Positions 22,900-35,690 are shown, numbered from the stretch's first letter. The stretch: 64,000 nucleotides of DNA from Physella acuta (GCF_028476545.1 NW_026732299.1:62001-126000), one strand, 5' to 3'. Numbers and translations are program-made. Notes: generated from the letters alone by a model not told the origin.

Positions 22900-23330
22900 A
22901 GAATTGTCAGATGTACTTTTGACCTAATTTCTTTGTCTCGCAAGCGGCGCCTTAGTAAAAGTAGCTCTGTAAAATTCTTATCTTTCGAATCAAATAACTG
23001 AAATAACTCTAAAATACCATGTGTATAATAACCCAGACTATGTGTAGATAAAACTTGAAAGTATCAATTTTACACTCATTACAATTAGGCCTAACTGGTA
23101 ATAATTTATGGTCTTTATGAGATGTGTTCTGTGTAAATGATCACCTCTCAATAATGCCATTTTATTATAATCTTTTTTGGTGAAAACGAGGCACGGGAAA
23201 ATGTGTGCCGCGCTAGAATCCAATAATTTGGCTAGATTTATGACTGTTTTTTTTATTTCACACCTAAAAATAGAATACCTTAGGCATAATTTTATTCGGC
23301 CTATCAATTAATTATGCCTGCTAATTAGTC
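22900..23330. repeat. Interspersed repeat A, copy 1
   Basis: Begins near CCAGATGTACTTTTGACC or just after it and carries TTTGTCTCGCAAGCG, ACTGGTAATAATTTATGG and GAAAATGTGTGCCGCGC. The same blocks in the same order recur at 44274-44722, and partly at 32330-32570 and 35310-35525. No coding content or terminal structure is clear. Confidence 0.7.
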
Positions 23331-23610
23331 ATCCATTTTAAAACAATTTTAAAGAAAAATTAATCTACGCCTAATATAAATAACTGTAAATTGTGGTGTT
23401 TACATGTCTATTTTTGTCCTTTGACTTGGTCTGCCAATTTCTGCTACACTGATTAATGAAAGTTGTTAAATAACTGAAGTTCAAAAATTATTTATTTTGC
23501 TTTATTTTGTCTATCAGGAATTCTTAATTTATTTAAACTTAATGAAACTCTTGATTAATACATCATCCCATATTTTTTGCAACATTCTAGCTATGAATAA
23601 ATATTTTGCA

Positions 23611-23619
23611 GAAGTCACA
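23611..23619 (+). other. Inferred 5'UTR acceptor before INTS15 start codon
   Basis: ATTTTGCAG followed by AAGTCACAATG places a good splice acceptor only nine bases before the chosen ATG at 23620. A non-coding first exon upstream is likely but I could not locate it. Confidence 0.45.
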
Positions 23620-25448
23620 ATGCCTGGAAACATTTTAAACAACCTATACCGGTTAAATTTTCCTGATTGCACCAGGGAGGCCCTCTCATTCTTGACCTCG
23701 TTTATATCACAAGACTGTGCAACAATACCTGGCCTTAGTGCAAACACAGAACAGATCATTGTTGAAATTTGTCAGGAGTTTGTTTTATTCAAGTCTGTGA
23801 GAGGTCCACAAAAAGTAAATTTGCCACTTTTTAAAACTGTTTCCTTGTTTATTCGAATTAAACTTTGTATTTTTTCTAAAAGCTATTTATATTTTAAAAA
23901 CCATGTAGGGCCTATATAATAATTAGTGTGCTTTTATTTCAGAAGCTGACTGCAGTACAAGAGCTACATTTGTTAGATATGATATGCACATGTTTCTCTG
24001 AAGCTCCAGAGAAATGCAAATACAGAATGTTTAATCTAATGTTTGGGGCCCATGGAGATGGAACTGTTAACTTGCTCACAAAACTTGTCTCCCTTGCTCT
24101 GTCTGTTAGATGCACACCTGTTTTACTATGTGCAGCTATATGGATGCAGGTCATTTTATTTAGTCTCAAGAGTAATTATTAAATGTCTAATCAGTTACAA
24201 TTAAATTAAAAGTATTCTGATTATTATCATACTTTCCAAAGGAATATTCTTTATCTCAATAATAGTTCATTTGATATCCTTTTACAGGAGCGAGATAGCC
24301 TTAGTCCAGATGTTAAAGGCCTCACTCAGCGTCTAGTGAGTGACTATTGCATATTGTTTCCAGATCATTCAAGTGTGTTTTCTACATTGCCATCAGTCTC
24401 ACCTTTATTTGCTTGCAACTTTGTTACAGCAGCAACATCACTTTATTCTTTTGCAGGTGAGTTGAAGAAAACTGATGGTACGTTAATCTGGGTTTTCTGA
24501 TATTTGCTACTTATTTCAATTATTATATATTGTTAGATTTTATTTCCATTATATGTCATTACATTGAATCTCTGTGATTATATATTGTTACCCTTGAAGT
24601 TTAATAATTTAAAATGTTCTTTAGGTCCTGATAGTTTACCTCCTCTGGCTCTACTTCAGCATGTGAGTGAATGGGTTTATAAAGACAATACAATGTGCTG
24701 TGAGTCTCTACGACAAGCTGCTATTCATAGTGCATATACCACTCCAGTGCCTGGATTAACAGGCTGGTGTGTTAGGGGACCACTTGTGTGTTGCCAATTA
24801 AAAAAGAAGAGTTCCGATGTACACATCAGCCAATCTCATGTGGATTCACTGTTGGCTTGTTTAGACAAACTGCATCTAGCACTCCTCCAAAGCATAGCAT
24901 TTACAGCTTACGTCAACCTGTCCCCTGGTCTGATCAGTGCTAGTGATTTAGCTCACATAGCTCAAACACTGCAAGTTGTGGCTCGTCCAAACCCAAGCGT
25001 AGAAGAAGAAGCTGCTTGTACTATAGCATTGGAAAGACTCGCTCAAATATTGCAGGTTTCTGCCAACACAAGAACATACATAGCTGACAGAGGTATTTTT
25101 CAAAAAATTCTTTTTTGGTATTGTAAGGTTCACTTGTTACCTAATTAGAGATATTAAAATCTTATAAAAAAAAATTTTATTAATTTACCCAGGTAAAATA
25201 AAAGAAATGGAGTCTCTAGCCAAACACAAGCTTCCTTACAATAGGTGAGGTTCTCTTGTTTTACTGGTGTCTATTTTTATATTGTTTTCTTTCTTTAAAG
25301 TATTTAAACAGTTAGTTGTTGTTTTTTTTATTGCTAACAACTACAAACTGTATTTTTTGCTAACATCTAAAAAATATTATTTTATTCCAGACTTCTCTCA
25401 ATGGTATTAAATAATCAACTACTAGGGGTATTAACTACTCAGCAGTAA
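23620..25448 (+). CDS. INTS15: Integrator complex subunit 15 (C7orf26 orthologue)
   Basis: Six coding exons: 23620-23814, 23943-24149, 24288-24456, 24625-25092, 25193-25244 and 25391-25448. All are GT-AG and in phase, giving 382 residues. From memory, human INTS15 matches throughout: VQELHLLDMICTCFSE against LQELQLLEIMCNYFQE; LLTKLVSLALSVRCTPVL against LLGKLVSMAVAVCRIPVL; ALERLAQILQV against SLDRLAQALQV; LPYNRLLSMVL against LPHNNLLQLVI. INTS15 belongs to the nuclear Integrator complex, which cleaves snRNA 3' ends and promoter-proximal nascent RNA, and is linked to the INTS10/13/14 module. The start was chosen because residues from MPGNILNNLYRL onward align with the human N-terminus, while upstream in-frame sequence looks intronic. 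The human Pro/His-rich C-terminal tail (about 60 residues) is absent: the protein stops soon after NNQLLGVLTTQQ. The acceptor nine bases before ATG suggests a non-coding first exon. Confidence 0.92.
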
Positions 25449-25701
25449 CAACATGTTGATGAATGTTTGTAAAGATTGCTCAAGGTATTCACAAGTTGGA
25501 CTCTGGCACCCAGCATTCAACACTAAATTATGGCTGTGTCAAAAAAAAAATTCAGTAAAATTACAAACCATAGCAGTTTTTCTAAACTGAATGTCTAGCC
25601 ATTTTTATTACTGGAATTACTAAATCTTGAGTACCACGCTTGAGGAAGAACACTGAGCTGGTGTAAGCGAAATCAGGCCAGTTTTGTCTGACTTTTTAAA
25701 A

Positions 25702-25707
25702 AATAAA
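25702..25707 (+). terminator. Candidate INTS15 polyadenylation signal
   Basis: AATAAA about 254 bases after the INTS15 stop, followed within 30 bases by GTGAGTTGTTTG, a plausible GT-rich downstream element. Confidence 0.5.
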
Positions 25708-26270
25708 ACAATTAGTGAGTTGTTTGAAGATGGTATCTTCTCATACTCAGTGTTACTGAAATTGTTTTAAAAATGTATTTATTTACATTTTTTTTTAAGA
25801 TGATACTGATAAGCAACTAAGCAGATTTAAGAACACGTCTTTTAATATGGAATATAGAAATTATGGTTATTGTTGATAGCAACAAACCCTGGTTGCTGAA
25901 ATTACTCAGCATTTAATACATTTTATGATAACTGTGTATAAAGCAATTTAAAGAATGCTTTAGTTAAATAATGTATCTGCCTCATTGATACATCAGGAAC
26001 ACCAGTCTATCCCTAGATTAGAACCAATTTAACTATTTTTTTAAATAACTGTTTATAGTATTTTAGGCAATCAAATTGTTATACATAAGTTTCTTGTATT
26101 AATATTATTGTTACACTGTTTCATGTTATAGATATTGTATATATCAGTGCTGCCAGTCACATAACTGTCTATGAAGGGATTAAAAAAACCTTATGAACAA
26201 TTATTTTTTTAGCAGATATTTTGCATTTCTAGAGACTTTCTTGTAAATTGTAATATTCATGCGTTAAGTT
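25708..26270. other. INTS15-RRP7A convergent spacer
   Basis: AT-rich sequence with no gene. INTS15 (+) and RRP7A (-) converge here, so it should hold the two 3' ends. I saw no clear AATAAA on the minus strand for RRP7A. Confidence 0.5.
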
Positions 26271-26276
26271 TTTCAC

Positions 26277-26566
26277 CTAATGCTGACCCAGGTCAGTTCG
26301 TAGTTTACAAAGTTGTAGGCACCCTTTCAAAACATGACGGCCCATGAGAAAGGTGAAGTAGAGTTCACATGTTTCAGTGTCCTCTGCATATGAAGGGATA
26401 GTGTATTCAACACTACGCCCAGCTGCCTTGGCTTTTCTGTCAGTCAGGTACCCATCAGAGCTGAGTGGAGACTCTGGGACATTTTTCTAACACAAACCTG
26501 GGATTCAAACTCAAGACATTAGAGTTATCAGTTGTATGCTCTACCATCCAACCACACCATTCCACT
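26277..26566 (-). mobile_element. tRNA-derived SINE (minus strand)
   Basis: Read on the minus strand, the head has TGGATGGTAGAGCATAC (A-box-like, as in tRNA D-arm) and, 35-40 bases later, GAGTTTGAATCCC (B box). The body continues with ATGCAGAGGACACTG and TCTACTTCACC, which recur on the plus strand at about 28698-28730. It lies between INTS15 and RRP7A. Confidence 0.7.
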
Positions 26567-26901
26567 TACAAAGATGTGGTTCCAATAAAAAAGTGCAATT
26601 TGAAGGGGGGGGTCTGTGTTTGTAACAAGATTATGACATCATTTAAGGTTGCCACTATAGCCATCAGTATATAATTCTCATATTCACTCTTAACTTTTCA
26701 AGTTGAATATGTGATCTTTGTTGAATTAATTGTATGTAGTGTAGTTCAATGTTTATCATGGGTATCACATTTTGATAAAACTTAATTTTCTTCTAAGTTT
26801 TTTAACAAAATGATTAAATAGAATATTTAAATATTTTATAATAAGAATAAAGCAAGTTACATTACATAAATAAATTGCCAAAATAATATTTGTTATTAAC
26901 A

Positions 26902-29900
26902 TTAGTATGGTTTAAATTTTCTGGCTTGTTTCATCTCTCGAACTTTTTTCTTGTCTTCTTCAAACTTTGCTTGCAGTTCCATAATATCTAAAAAGAAGGC
27001 AAAATAATACAATAAGTGAAAGTTCATGCTACTAGCATAATCACAAGTTACTGAAATGCAAAGTTTAATCAACAAAACAGATTACACAAGATCAATTATG
27101 CATTTTAAAGTTGATCAGAACAAAAGACTGATATTTTAAGATACTCACGTTTTCTTTTGGTTTCTCTAAATTGAAATGTGTAGAAGTCCTTCAACTCCTA
27201 AAGTAGAAAAAAAAAAAAATTTCTGAATGTCAAATCCGTTAGTTTACATTTTTTTAATCAAGAATAACATTTCTCACTGAGTTCATGCACCCAAGCTGAA
27301 AACAAATTGGAGTTTAAGTTTAATAAGAAAAAAGATATATTTCAGGACATTAGGGTACTAGATGGCGGAAAAAAAACATCTTTATTAATAATACCATTAA
27401 ATTATTTGATTTAATCAACTTATTTTTAAAGTGAATAATGAAATTCAGTCACCCCAAATAACAGTTGAAATTGATCAGATTGATCTACTTTCTAAATTAC
27501 AGAAACATGTTATAATGTTAACAAGAAATTTATTTTCAAAATAGTATCAATGTTGGCTAAATAGCAATAATAGAAATGATCATTCAGTATTAGTGATAGT
27601 CTGTGTTGTTTTGATTTTCCCCAAAAGCACATAACATGGAGCCAAGAACCATTTTTTTTTATATAAAATCATAGCTTCTTACAATATTAGTGATATTTTT
27701 TAATGGCTTACAAATACAGTTATTTAAATAATTTTTGCCTAATGACAGATTTATGGCTGAAACTAGTTATCACAACGAAGTCACCGTAAGTTTACAAAGG
27801 CAATGACATCTAAGTTCGCAGTGATAATGAGATGTGGGAAAGTAGAAAACAGAAATAAAAAATAGTGGACATTTTATTGAACTAAAAGATTTAAATTGTA
27901 GTTTTATGCTTTATTACTTTCTTTTTCATCATTAGAAAATGTTCATGTTTTAGGCCTAATATGAAAAAAATGACATTCTGGATGCTGATCAACACTCGCC
28001 TAGCCTGGCCAAGATAATACTCTCTTGTCCATTCTTAAAATGTTATCTCATTTTAATGTTTAAATTGGATTGTTTGAACTTCAGGTCAATTTTTGTAATT
28101 TCGGGAAATCTTAAGTGATTTTAAGAAAAATTCCGGGATCTTCTTTTTGCTCTTAGAAAAAATAAAGAGGTTTTCAAGAGCTCTAGAATTATAGGAGCGC
28201 AGTTCAACCCTGTGTAAGCAGATTTTAATATAGAGTTGACACTTAAATACTATTAATTATTTTTAGTCTTACATTTTTCTTGTTTCTCTTCTGTATGTGT
28301 TCACGACCTTTCTTTTCTGTTTCTTCTGTTCTTCTACCAGCTTTGTTTTTACTATGACGTGTCACTTTTATAAAACCTTCTTCGTCTGGAACACCTGCAA
28401 GTTCTTTCTCTCGTTTTTCATCCTGAAATTTAGAAGACATCACTAAATTTTTATTAAAGACTTCCTAAAAAGACCATCAACAATGTTATGTTTTTGTCAT
28501 ATCAACCTAAGTCAATTTAAACATTTCTTCAAAAGTTGGTAGCGTGGTTGGATTGTAGTTGTAGAGTGCACAAATGCAAACCCAAAAGTCAAGTTCAGAC
28601 TTCCTGAGTCCACCAAGTTCAGATGAGTAAGAAACTGATATTAGGGAGAGTAAAAGCTGCTGGGTATGGAGCTGACTACACTATCTCTTCAAGTTCATAT
28701 GCAGAGGGCACAAATAGGTGAAATCTACTTCATGTGCTCCATGTACTATCAGCTTTGAAAGGGTAACTTCCAGAAGTTTCAAATTGTCTTTTTTCTTTTA
28801 ATTTAAACATAAAATTACCCACAAAAAGTCACACATAAAGGTAGTAATGGGTATTTAAAAATTGTATTTGTTAGAAAGTATCATATATACCTCCTCTTTT
28901 TTCTTATAATAGTCAGCCATAAATGCCTCAGCTGCTTTCTCCATTGCTTCCACATCAGGTATATTTTTGTATTCTGCTATGTACTCTGAAAAATTCAATT
29001 AATGAGCATAATAAATATAACATTTGGACAAGTTTGCTCTTTTTTTTTAAGTAAAAGTGTTTGTCGCTCATTAAATCATGAACACGTTATATTTTTTTCT
29101 TTTATTTCTACTTTTTAATAATTAAAAATTTTAATGTAGAAATTGTAAATTGATATATTTAAGTTTGTAAAAACAATTCATACTACTACTTTATTTTGTC
29201 CATTCCTTTTGTTCTTAATTTACAAATTTATATTCCAGTAGGCCTTTATGTTAAAATTTTTGATAGAGCTACTGGTCAGAATTCTACAAGGTCCAAAAAA
29301 CTGCACTGTATTCAATTTTAGTATGCATAAGTTAAAAAAATTGTAAATTTTTTACCATAAACTGTTTTGCTATTTAAGTTAAAGCCATCACAATTCCTTG
29401 GTGACAAAGTTTTATATTACATAAAGAACAAATAAAGAAAATATGTCACGAAAAGTATGTCACAAAATTACCATCACTGTGTAAAGCCAATGGATGTGTT
29501 TTAGATAACGGAAAATATTATTATCAGATACATGGGAAAACCAGCTTTCCTATTATGCCAAATACAATATGATGACCAATATTAAACTTTTCGTAGAGAG
29601 CAAGTAAGATTGGGAAAATATTTTTAATTAATGTGATTATAAATATTGTATTTTAATCACATTAAAAGGTTTTCTCATTATTAAGTTAGTTATTTTTTTT
29701 TTTATACAAAAATGGACAAAAATCAAGATTTCGGTGATTTTTTTTTTGCTGTGCATAAACTCTTAACCCTTTGAACCCTTAGCGTCTGAACCTAAAATCC
29801 CCATGTCCCTGAGATAAATTAACACACAACAGACACCAAAACTCCAATATTATGAATATAACAACAATATTTAAGACTGACAGATAAAGCGGCACCGCGA

Positions 29901-32900
29901 GTTCAGAGGGTTAAATAGATACCCAACATGAGTAAAAAATATTTCTCACCTCGGCCTCTAGGTTGATTGAGAAATAGCTAGTACTTAACTTTTAAGAGTG
30001 TTAAATATCCCCCTAAGTTACTGAATAAGTAATCTATTAATTCATTTTTAATGAATGATTTTATATTTAATAATAATTTGAAAATCAGATATTGTACGTC
30101 CATTTTTCTACAAAAATCATGGATCGGATTGGTCTTAATATAAATATTCTAATTTTTGTTAATTTTATAATGCGGCGACATAAACGTTGGTAAACACCTG
30201 CTGAACGGCATTCTGCAGTGTTAAAAAAATGCCGTTTTGAGAGTTGTTTTACAAAAAAATTCTATAAAATACAAAAATTATTCTAACAAGAAAATGACAA
30301 AAAAAGAAGTAAATACTGCGAAAAATGGCAGCTCTAGTGTTATCATGACCTAGATTTATGATTAAAAACTTGGATTCTGAAAAACAAATTAAATAGAAAA
30401 AATATTATCGGACACTGGGAGCATTACGGTATGGCAGGCTGGCCTGTCGACCACTTAGAGTGTCGTTACGGTCTTAAAGAGTTAAAAGTGGGTCAAGTTT
30501 GAGTGACAATGTTTGAATTCAAAACCAACCAATTTGCTAGAAAATATAAAGAGGTGTATTTACTATAACATAATGTAACTTTAATTAGGGAGGAAATTCA
30601 AACCAAAGATAGCTTACCCCTTAAGCCTGTAACATTTTTATCACATAAAGGATGAACATTGTCATAGTTAATGGAGCAAGCAGTTTTTACTGATGTTGCT
30701 TTTTTGAATACCACATATGCTACCTGAACAGACTGTAAAATGCAAAATGTTATCAATACATCAATACTAACACAAACAAGACTTATATATTATAATTATA
30801 TTCTCTTCTAAAGAAAAACGCTCGTTTGGCTTAATTATTGTTAATAGTACCTTTTTTAATCCTTCCTGTTGAAAAATTTTATTCTTTAATGGTCTTGAAG
30901 ATGGTTTCGATTGAAGGTACATTTTTGTTATCACTCCACAACTTTGAAATAAAGATTGCAAATTTTCCTGAAATTTGTAATAAATTATATTAATAATTTA
31001 ATTTTAAAAGTATTAGAAAAAGATTACATAGCTAAATAATAAGTTTGAAAATGTCTTTTTAATTAATTACCTCTGTGAAGTAAGGAGGCACATTATAGAC
31101 TATTAATGTTCGCCCCTGTGGCCATTCCACACAATGCTGCGCTGCAGTATGCTCTTTAAGATAAAGAGTGTGTGTAGCACGATTTCGTTCTCTAGTCTTT
31201 AACTGAATTACTAAAAATAAAAATGAATTGCTAAAATTAAAATTAGACAAGGTGATTTTAATTATTTTTAGAATAACATGGAACTTACTTAATGAGAATG
31301 CAATATTTTAATGCTAGAGTCGGATAGAAGAAAATAAGACGTAATATTTTAAGAAGGTTTCATCATTGCATTACTAATATGTTCTTACACACATGACCTA
31401 GTTTTCTAAAAGTGAGTTATTTAAATGTAAACACTACCTGCGCTTGGATCATATTTATCGTGCATGGGTTTGCCTACACTACCGCATGAAAGCCTTGAGT
31501 GCACGATAATCACTAACAGTAAAAGTGAGGTAGAACACACTTTAGTGACCACACAGGTGTCAGATACATACAGAGACGCTCAGGGAGCCCCTGATTAGAC
31601 TACCGCAGGGGTGGAGTGTACTACCCCTGGCTCCTTAAAACTGACGTAGGCGCCATGGTGCTCACAGGATAACCTAGGATACCAAATAGCACCCTGCCGG
31701 GGCGCCGGCGAATGCGCCTGATTCAATTTGGTGAATGACTATAACACCCCATCTTATCCATAGTCTACTGCACTGTTTAAAACTAACATAAGCGCCATAG
31801 CGCTCACAGGATAGCCCGGGCCACCAAATTGCACACTGCGTATAAAATTTTAGGCAACACCCTAAGCTAAGAGTAAGAGGGTTAAACTCAAAAAAATTAT
31901 TTTCAAGTTCTCTGTATTTGCTACTTTGGTATTCTATCGTTTTAGGTACGTAAAATCGTCCAGGGCTAGTAATGTGAAAGAAAGGTGACTCAACAAATTT
32001 TAGTAATTATTTCACATTTTTAGGAGGATACATCTTTAAAACTTACAAAAATGATTGAAAGATTCAGTCATTTACCTGTTAATAAAGGTTTTATTATAAA
32101 GGTTTTTATAGTAGGTAAAAAATGAACGATGTTTTCATCAGATGCAGCCAAGCTCATTAACTTTAGCAACCATCTTGTTAAAGTTTTTTTTGTAAAATTA
32201 TAGTTAGAGATTTAGGGGAAACCACTCTAACTTATAGATGGCTGTTTATATATCAACTCTTGCTCGCAAACACTACTGTTTAAAGTTAATTTCTGGCCTT
32301 TATTGATAATCAAAACCAGAATTGCCATTTGATTATAATTTTTTTGGTGAAAACAAGGTGTGGGAAAATGTGTGCTGCGCAAGAATCCAATCATTTGGCT
32401 AGATTTATGCCTGTTTTTTTTATGTCACACCTAAAAATAGAATGTTTAGGCTTTCTTCAATGATGATTGTTTTTATTATTTTTTAAACTGAAAGTTAGAC
32501 TGCAGGTTTTGTAACTTGGTATACTTACCCTTTATCAATTTTAAAAGCATAGCATTAGGTATTCTAAATGAAATTTTCATAATGAAATTAAATAAAATTT
32601 AACACTTCCACCTGATAGGGATTGCTTTCATCAGAACAGAAACACCAAATTTATTGATGTATGTCCATTTTTAAAAAAGTTATGAATTTTTTAAAACTCG
32701 AAAAATGTGTTCGCTTTTCGAGCAGTAAAGGGTCTATTTGAGACCCCTACTAACTTCTAAAATTACTAAGTTAGAACTCTCAAATTTCTTGCACACACAG
32801 CCAGTAATACAAATAGCAAACCCAATTTTTTTCAAGGTTGTCAGACAGATATAAATGGAAAATTTATTCACTTAAAAATGAGCCAAAGCACAATTTTACC

Positions 32901-34913
32901 AAAGTACGAAAAGGGAGACAAAAAGTCAATTTACAGTCATTTTTAAAAAATCATATAAAATCAACTAATTAAGCCACATTGATAATATAAATGTTCTAAG
33001 AAAGGAAATTCAAAGCATGTTAATATGAAATAAGCAGGTAAAGAATTAATAAAGAAAGTAATTAGCGAGACCAGATTGTGCAAGGTCAGTTTATAAAAAA
33101 TAGAAATTTCACCCTTTTTCAAAAAATGATTAAAAAATATTAAAGTAAGGTATCTTAATAAATTTTACACCATCTTAAAGCACATGATGTTCTTAATATA
33201 TAATAAACACAGAAACATAAAATAATCATTCTGCAAAACAATATAAGGCATCCTTCCTTAACGCCCAAAATCAAGAATTTTCATTACCTAACATCTTGCA
33301 AAAAGTAATATAAATTGTGTAGGAAACATGTTAGCATTACTTTGTTATAAAAAATTAAATAACTATACTATTACTTTACTTATATACTTACTAAGAAGAA
33401 ATTTCATGCCTTTTAAACACTGATGAAGTAAGATGACTAATTAAACTAAAATTCTTTATAAATGATCCTAACTGTTAGCTTTGTGATGTTCATCTAGTTT
33501 TGTTACTCTGCTCCCTAATCATGACATGCTTAGCCTAAATTTACTTGTTATCAGTAAATTTATTTCTTCTAGTTAGTTATTGATCAATGTCAACTTCTGG
33601 AAATGTCTAGGTCCTAACTTATACAATTATCAGAAATCTTAGAGCAGGTTCAAAAAGACAGGTCAATATCCTGATTGGGAAAGTTCTCTATGAGGTTGGG
33701 TAGCATTGTAATTAATAGTCAATATCTTGGTTGAGTTAGTCTTCTTCTTCAAGGTTTGGAGTAGCATTGTAATAAATTATTGTGAACTGGCATCACACAT
33801 CAAATTATGGAAACTAGTAAGGGATCTTTCCATTGGTCCAGAGTATAGAAAATGTCTGTGAATAAAAACAATTAATTAGCAATTCCAATATACAGACTTA
33901 TATAGTAGGTCTGTATATCTTTATACCTACTTAGATATCAATCATGTAACATTACATCATTATAACTAATAAGCAAAGTGAAGAAAATACTAACATCTGA
34001 CATATGGTTTCCTTCAAAAGTATTCAGTAGTCCTGTTGGTGCTTACACAAACAATACACATTTTTGACAGGCCTTTCAGTTTCCCCTTTCTTTTGCTAAT
34101 ATCTTGCTCTGTAAATAGAATAATATTAAAAGTAAGGCTGCTCAATGCTTTTTTTTAGATATTAAATGTAAACACTTTAGATAGTTCTACCACTAAATAT
34201 TAACATGAAAGCAATAGTGAATCTAACTAATCTAAGTAGATCTAGAAACAATTTTGGGTTAAACTATTATGGAAGGGGGGCTACATTTTATTTTAATGTC
34301 GTCAGTTCAATAAACCTAGAGATAAGAAACATTAACGATCGTAGTATTCTAAAATTTAATGTAATTACTGCAATTATATAGAATTGTTAACTATTAAACT
34401 AGGAAAAACAAAATAAACAATGCTACAATAAATTGAAAGTATGCTGTTAACCCTGCGTAATATAATAGTTGAATCCAACATTACGAGAAGGCAAAAAAAA
34501 AAAAATGGCCGACAAGCGGCTTGAAATATCGACAATATATTGATAGTTTAATCGGTCGATGTTAGTAATTAATAAAATTCACGAATACAAATTAAATTCT
34601 ATCATTCTTTTAAACATCTTTTTGATTTAATTGTGCATTCCTTTTTTATTTTGGTAATCGTAAATTAAATACAAAGAACTTTTAAAAAGGTCTAGATAAT
34701 TTTTTGGTAAATGTTTTTTTAAGCGTGTAGCAATTACCGATAAGTGGACACTAAAATGCAAATGGTTTAAAGCAGCAGTTTATTATAAATAAAATGAATA
34801 TAGCTAATAATTTATAAAGCACTTAACTTACCTAGACATTGTTTAAAATCCATGGTAATCCGCGAATAAACACAAAATCCTGCTTTGAACTTGAGCGGGG
34901 TGTTCCGTGACAT
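26902..34913 (-). CDS. RRP7A: Ribosomal RNA-processing protein 7 (RRP7A orthologue)
   Basis: Eight coding exons, 5' to 3' on the minus strand: 34913-34832, 31210-31071, 30967-30851, 30732-30618, 28985-28891, 28422-28273, 27197-27149 and 26987-26902. All are GT-AG, phases close, 277 residues against 280 in human. RRP7A acts in the nucleolus in small-subunit processome pre-rRNA processing. Matches to the remembered human protein: WPQGRTLIVYNVPPYFTE (RRM-like first strand) against WPQKRTLFVLNVPPYCTE; VAYVVFKK against VAYVVFQK; GVPDEEGFIKVTR against GVPDEEGWVKVTR; and the C-terminal KFEEDKKKVREMKQARKFKPY core against KFEEDKQRIELLRAQRKFRPY. Two in-frame starts exist. ATG at 34913 follows an in-frame TAG four codons up. 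ATG at 34853 has an ideal ACCATGG context and would give 257 residues. Intron 1 (3.6 kb) holds a GGTAATC-family MITE and repeat A. Confidence 0.93.
28538..28765 (+). mobile_element. SINE, diverged, in RRP7A intron 5
   Basis: Starts near GTGGTTGGATTGTAGTTGTA (degenerate tRNA A box). It carries ATGCAGAGGGCACA ... AATCTACTTCATG and TTTGAAAGGG, blocks shared with the reverse complement of 26277-26566. Confidence 0.6.
29763..29914. mobile_element. piggyBac-like MITE with TTAA duplication, in RRP7A intron 4
   Basis: TTAA (29763-29766), then CCCTTTGAACCCTTAGCG, ending CCGCGAGTTCAGAGGG and TTAA (29911-29914). TTAA targets with CCC...GGG ends are the piggyBac signature. The 144-bp interior is non-coding. 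Confidence 0.65.
31440..31885. repeat. GC-richer block with an internal ~140-bp-spaced duplication, in RRP7A intron 1
   Basis: CTCACAGGATAACCTAGGA and CTCACAGGATAGCCCGGGC, each preceded by GCGCCATGGTG or GCGCCATAGCG, mark two diverged copies of a ~65-bp segment (about 31637-31700 and 31776-31846). Probably an old transposon remnant; family unknown. Confidence 0.45.
31928..32312. mobile_element. GGTAATC-family MITE, one end missing
   Basis: Begins GGTATTCTATCGTTTTAGG and continues through blocks seen in the copies at 21808 and 60913 (GTTTTCATCAGAT, CCACTCTAACTTATAGATGG). It stops near 32312 where repeat A begins. The opposite terminus was not found. Lies in RRP7A intron 1. Confidence 0.65.
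32330..32570. repeat. Interspersed repeat A, copy 2
   Basis: Shares GGGAAAATGTGTGCTGCGC and the block TTTGTAACTTGGTATACTTA with the 44274 copy. Lies in RRP7A intron 1. Confidence 0.65.
32571..34831. other. Distal part of RRP7A intron 1
   Basis: AT-rich intronic sequence. Two related segments near 33660 and 33720 (GTCAATATC..., GTAGCATTGTAAT) form a small local duplication. No exon, RNA gene or transposon that I can support. Confidence 0.5.
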
Positions 34914-35309
34914 TACGCAAAACTAGATTTAAGCCGGCAAAAGTTAGCGCGGGTCATCACGATACGTATGCGTTCGTTTTTATTTCTGCGATCCGATACC
35001 ATACATAAAGTGTTAATTAAATTATAACATTTTTATAGTAAATTGGACGCCCGATTTGAATATATAATTTTGCCGGCTGTAAAATATTTTTTTCGTGTAA
35101 AAAAATCATTTGAAACTTTTAAATCTATTATTTTTAGCATTAAATTATATTTTACAGCGGGCAAAGTCATATCATCTTAAAGGGCGTCCATTCTACTTTC
35201 TATATTAGTTTTCAGTGAAATCGTATGTATTATGGTATCGGATCTCCGAGCGTTGGCGCAACCCGACCAAATTTTTTTGCGCGCAGTACGTTTTTTTCGG
35301 CTCATTTAG

Positions 35310-35525
35310 AATACCTAATAGCATGCTGATTGTGTACAAATGTAGTCATAAAACACAGAACTATAAAGTTATAGACTAATTGCGATGTGCCACACCCCCT
35401 CAAGAAAGCACATGTTTATTAAGCTGTTTATCTCACTTTACAATTAGGCCTAAGAATTAACTAGGCTAATTTTAATTATTACTAATTAAAATTAATTTTC
35501 AAATTCTTATTACTTAGGCCCTATT
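35310..35525. repeat. Interspersed repeat A, copy 4 (3' portion)
   Basis: Contains GCATGCTGATTGTGTACAAA, TGTAGTCATAAAACACAGAA and CCCTCAAGAAAGCACATG. These match 44700-44722 joined to 45083-45160, so this copy is the unoccupied site for the Helitron-like insertion there. Confidence 0.75.
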
Positions 35526-35527
35526 TC

Positions 35528-35690
35528 AGTGGCATAGCAAGGTCGGGTGTCACCTGGTGCGGCACTTAATGGTGTCACCCCCCAGAGGCATATCGACCCT
35601 TCCCGGGGACAAACTTTCAAATTTTTTATTTGCACCACCCCCTCCCCTCAAACTTTCGATTTGCACCCCCCCTCAACGTTTTCGTACATT
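35528..35690. mobile_element. hAT-like MITE, truncated copy
   Basis: CAGTGGCATAGCAAGGTCGG, then GTGTCACCTGGTGCGGCAC, and an inner CAGAGGCATATCGACC. This is the same compound structure as 7958-8232, but the right end is replaced by a GGTAATC-family end at about 35687. The compound layout is therefore older than either copy. Confidence 0.7.

Noticed and set aside
23497-23619. Upstream in-frame extension of INTS15 from 23497
   Set aside because: AT-rich intron-like sequence including an acceptor at 23611; homology begins at MPGNIL.
24564-24624. Frame extension before INTS15 exon 4
   Set aside because: Ends in TTCTTTAG acceptor; upstream exon joins in phase, so this is intron.
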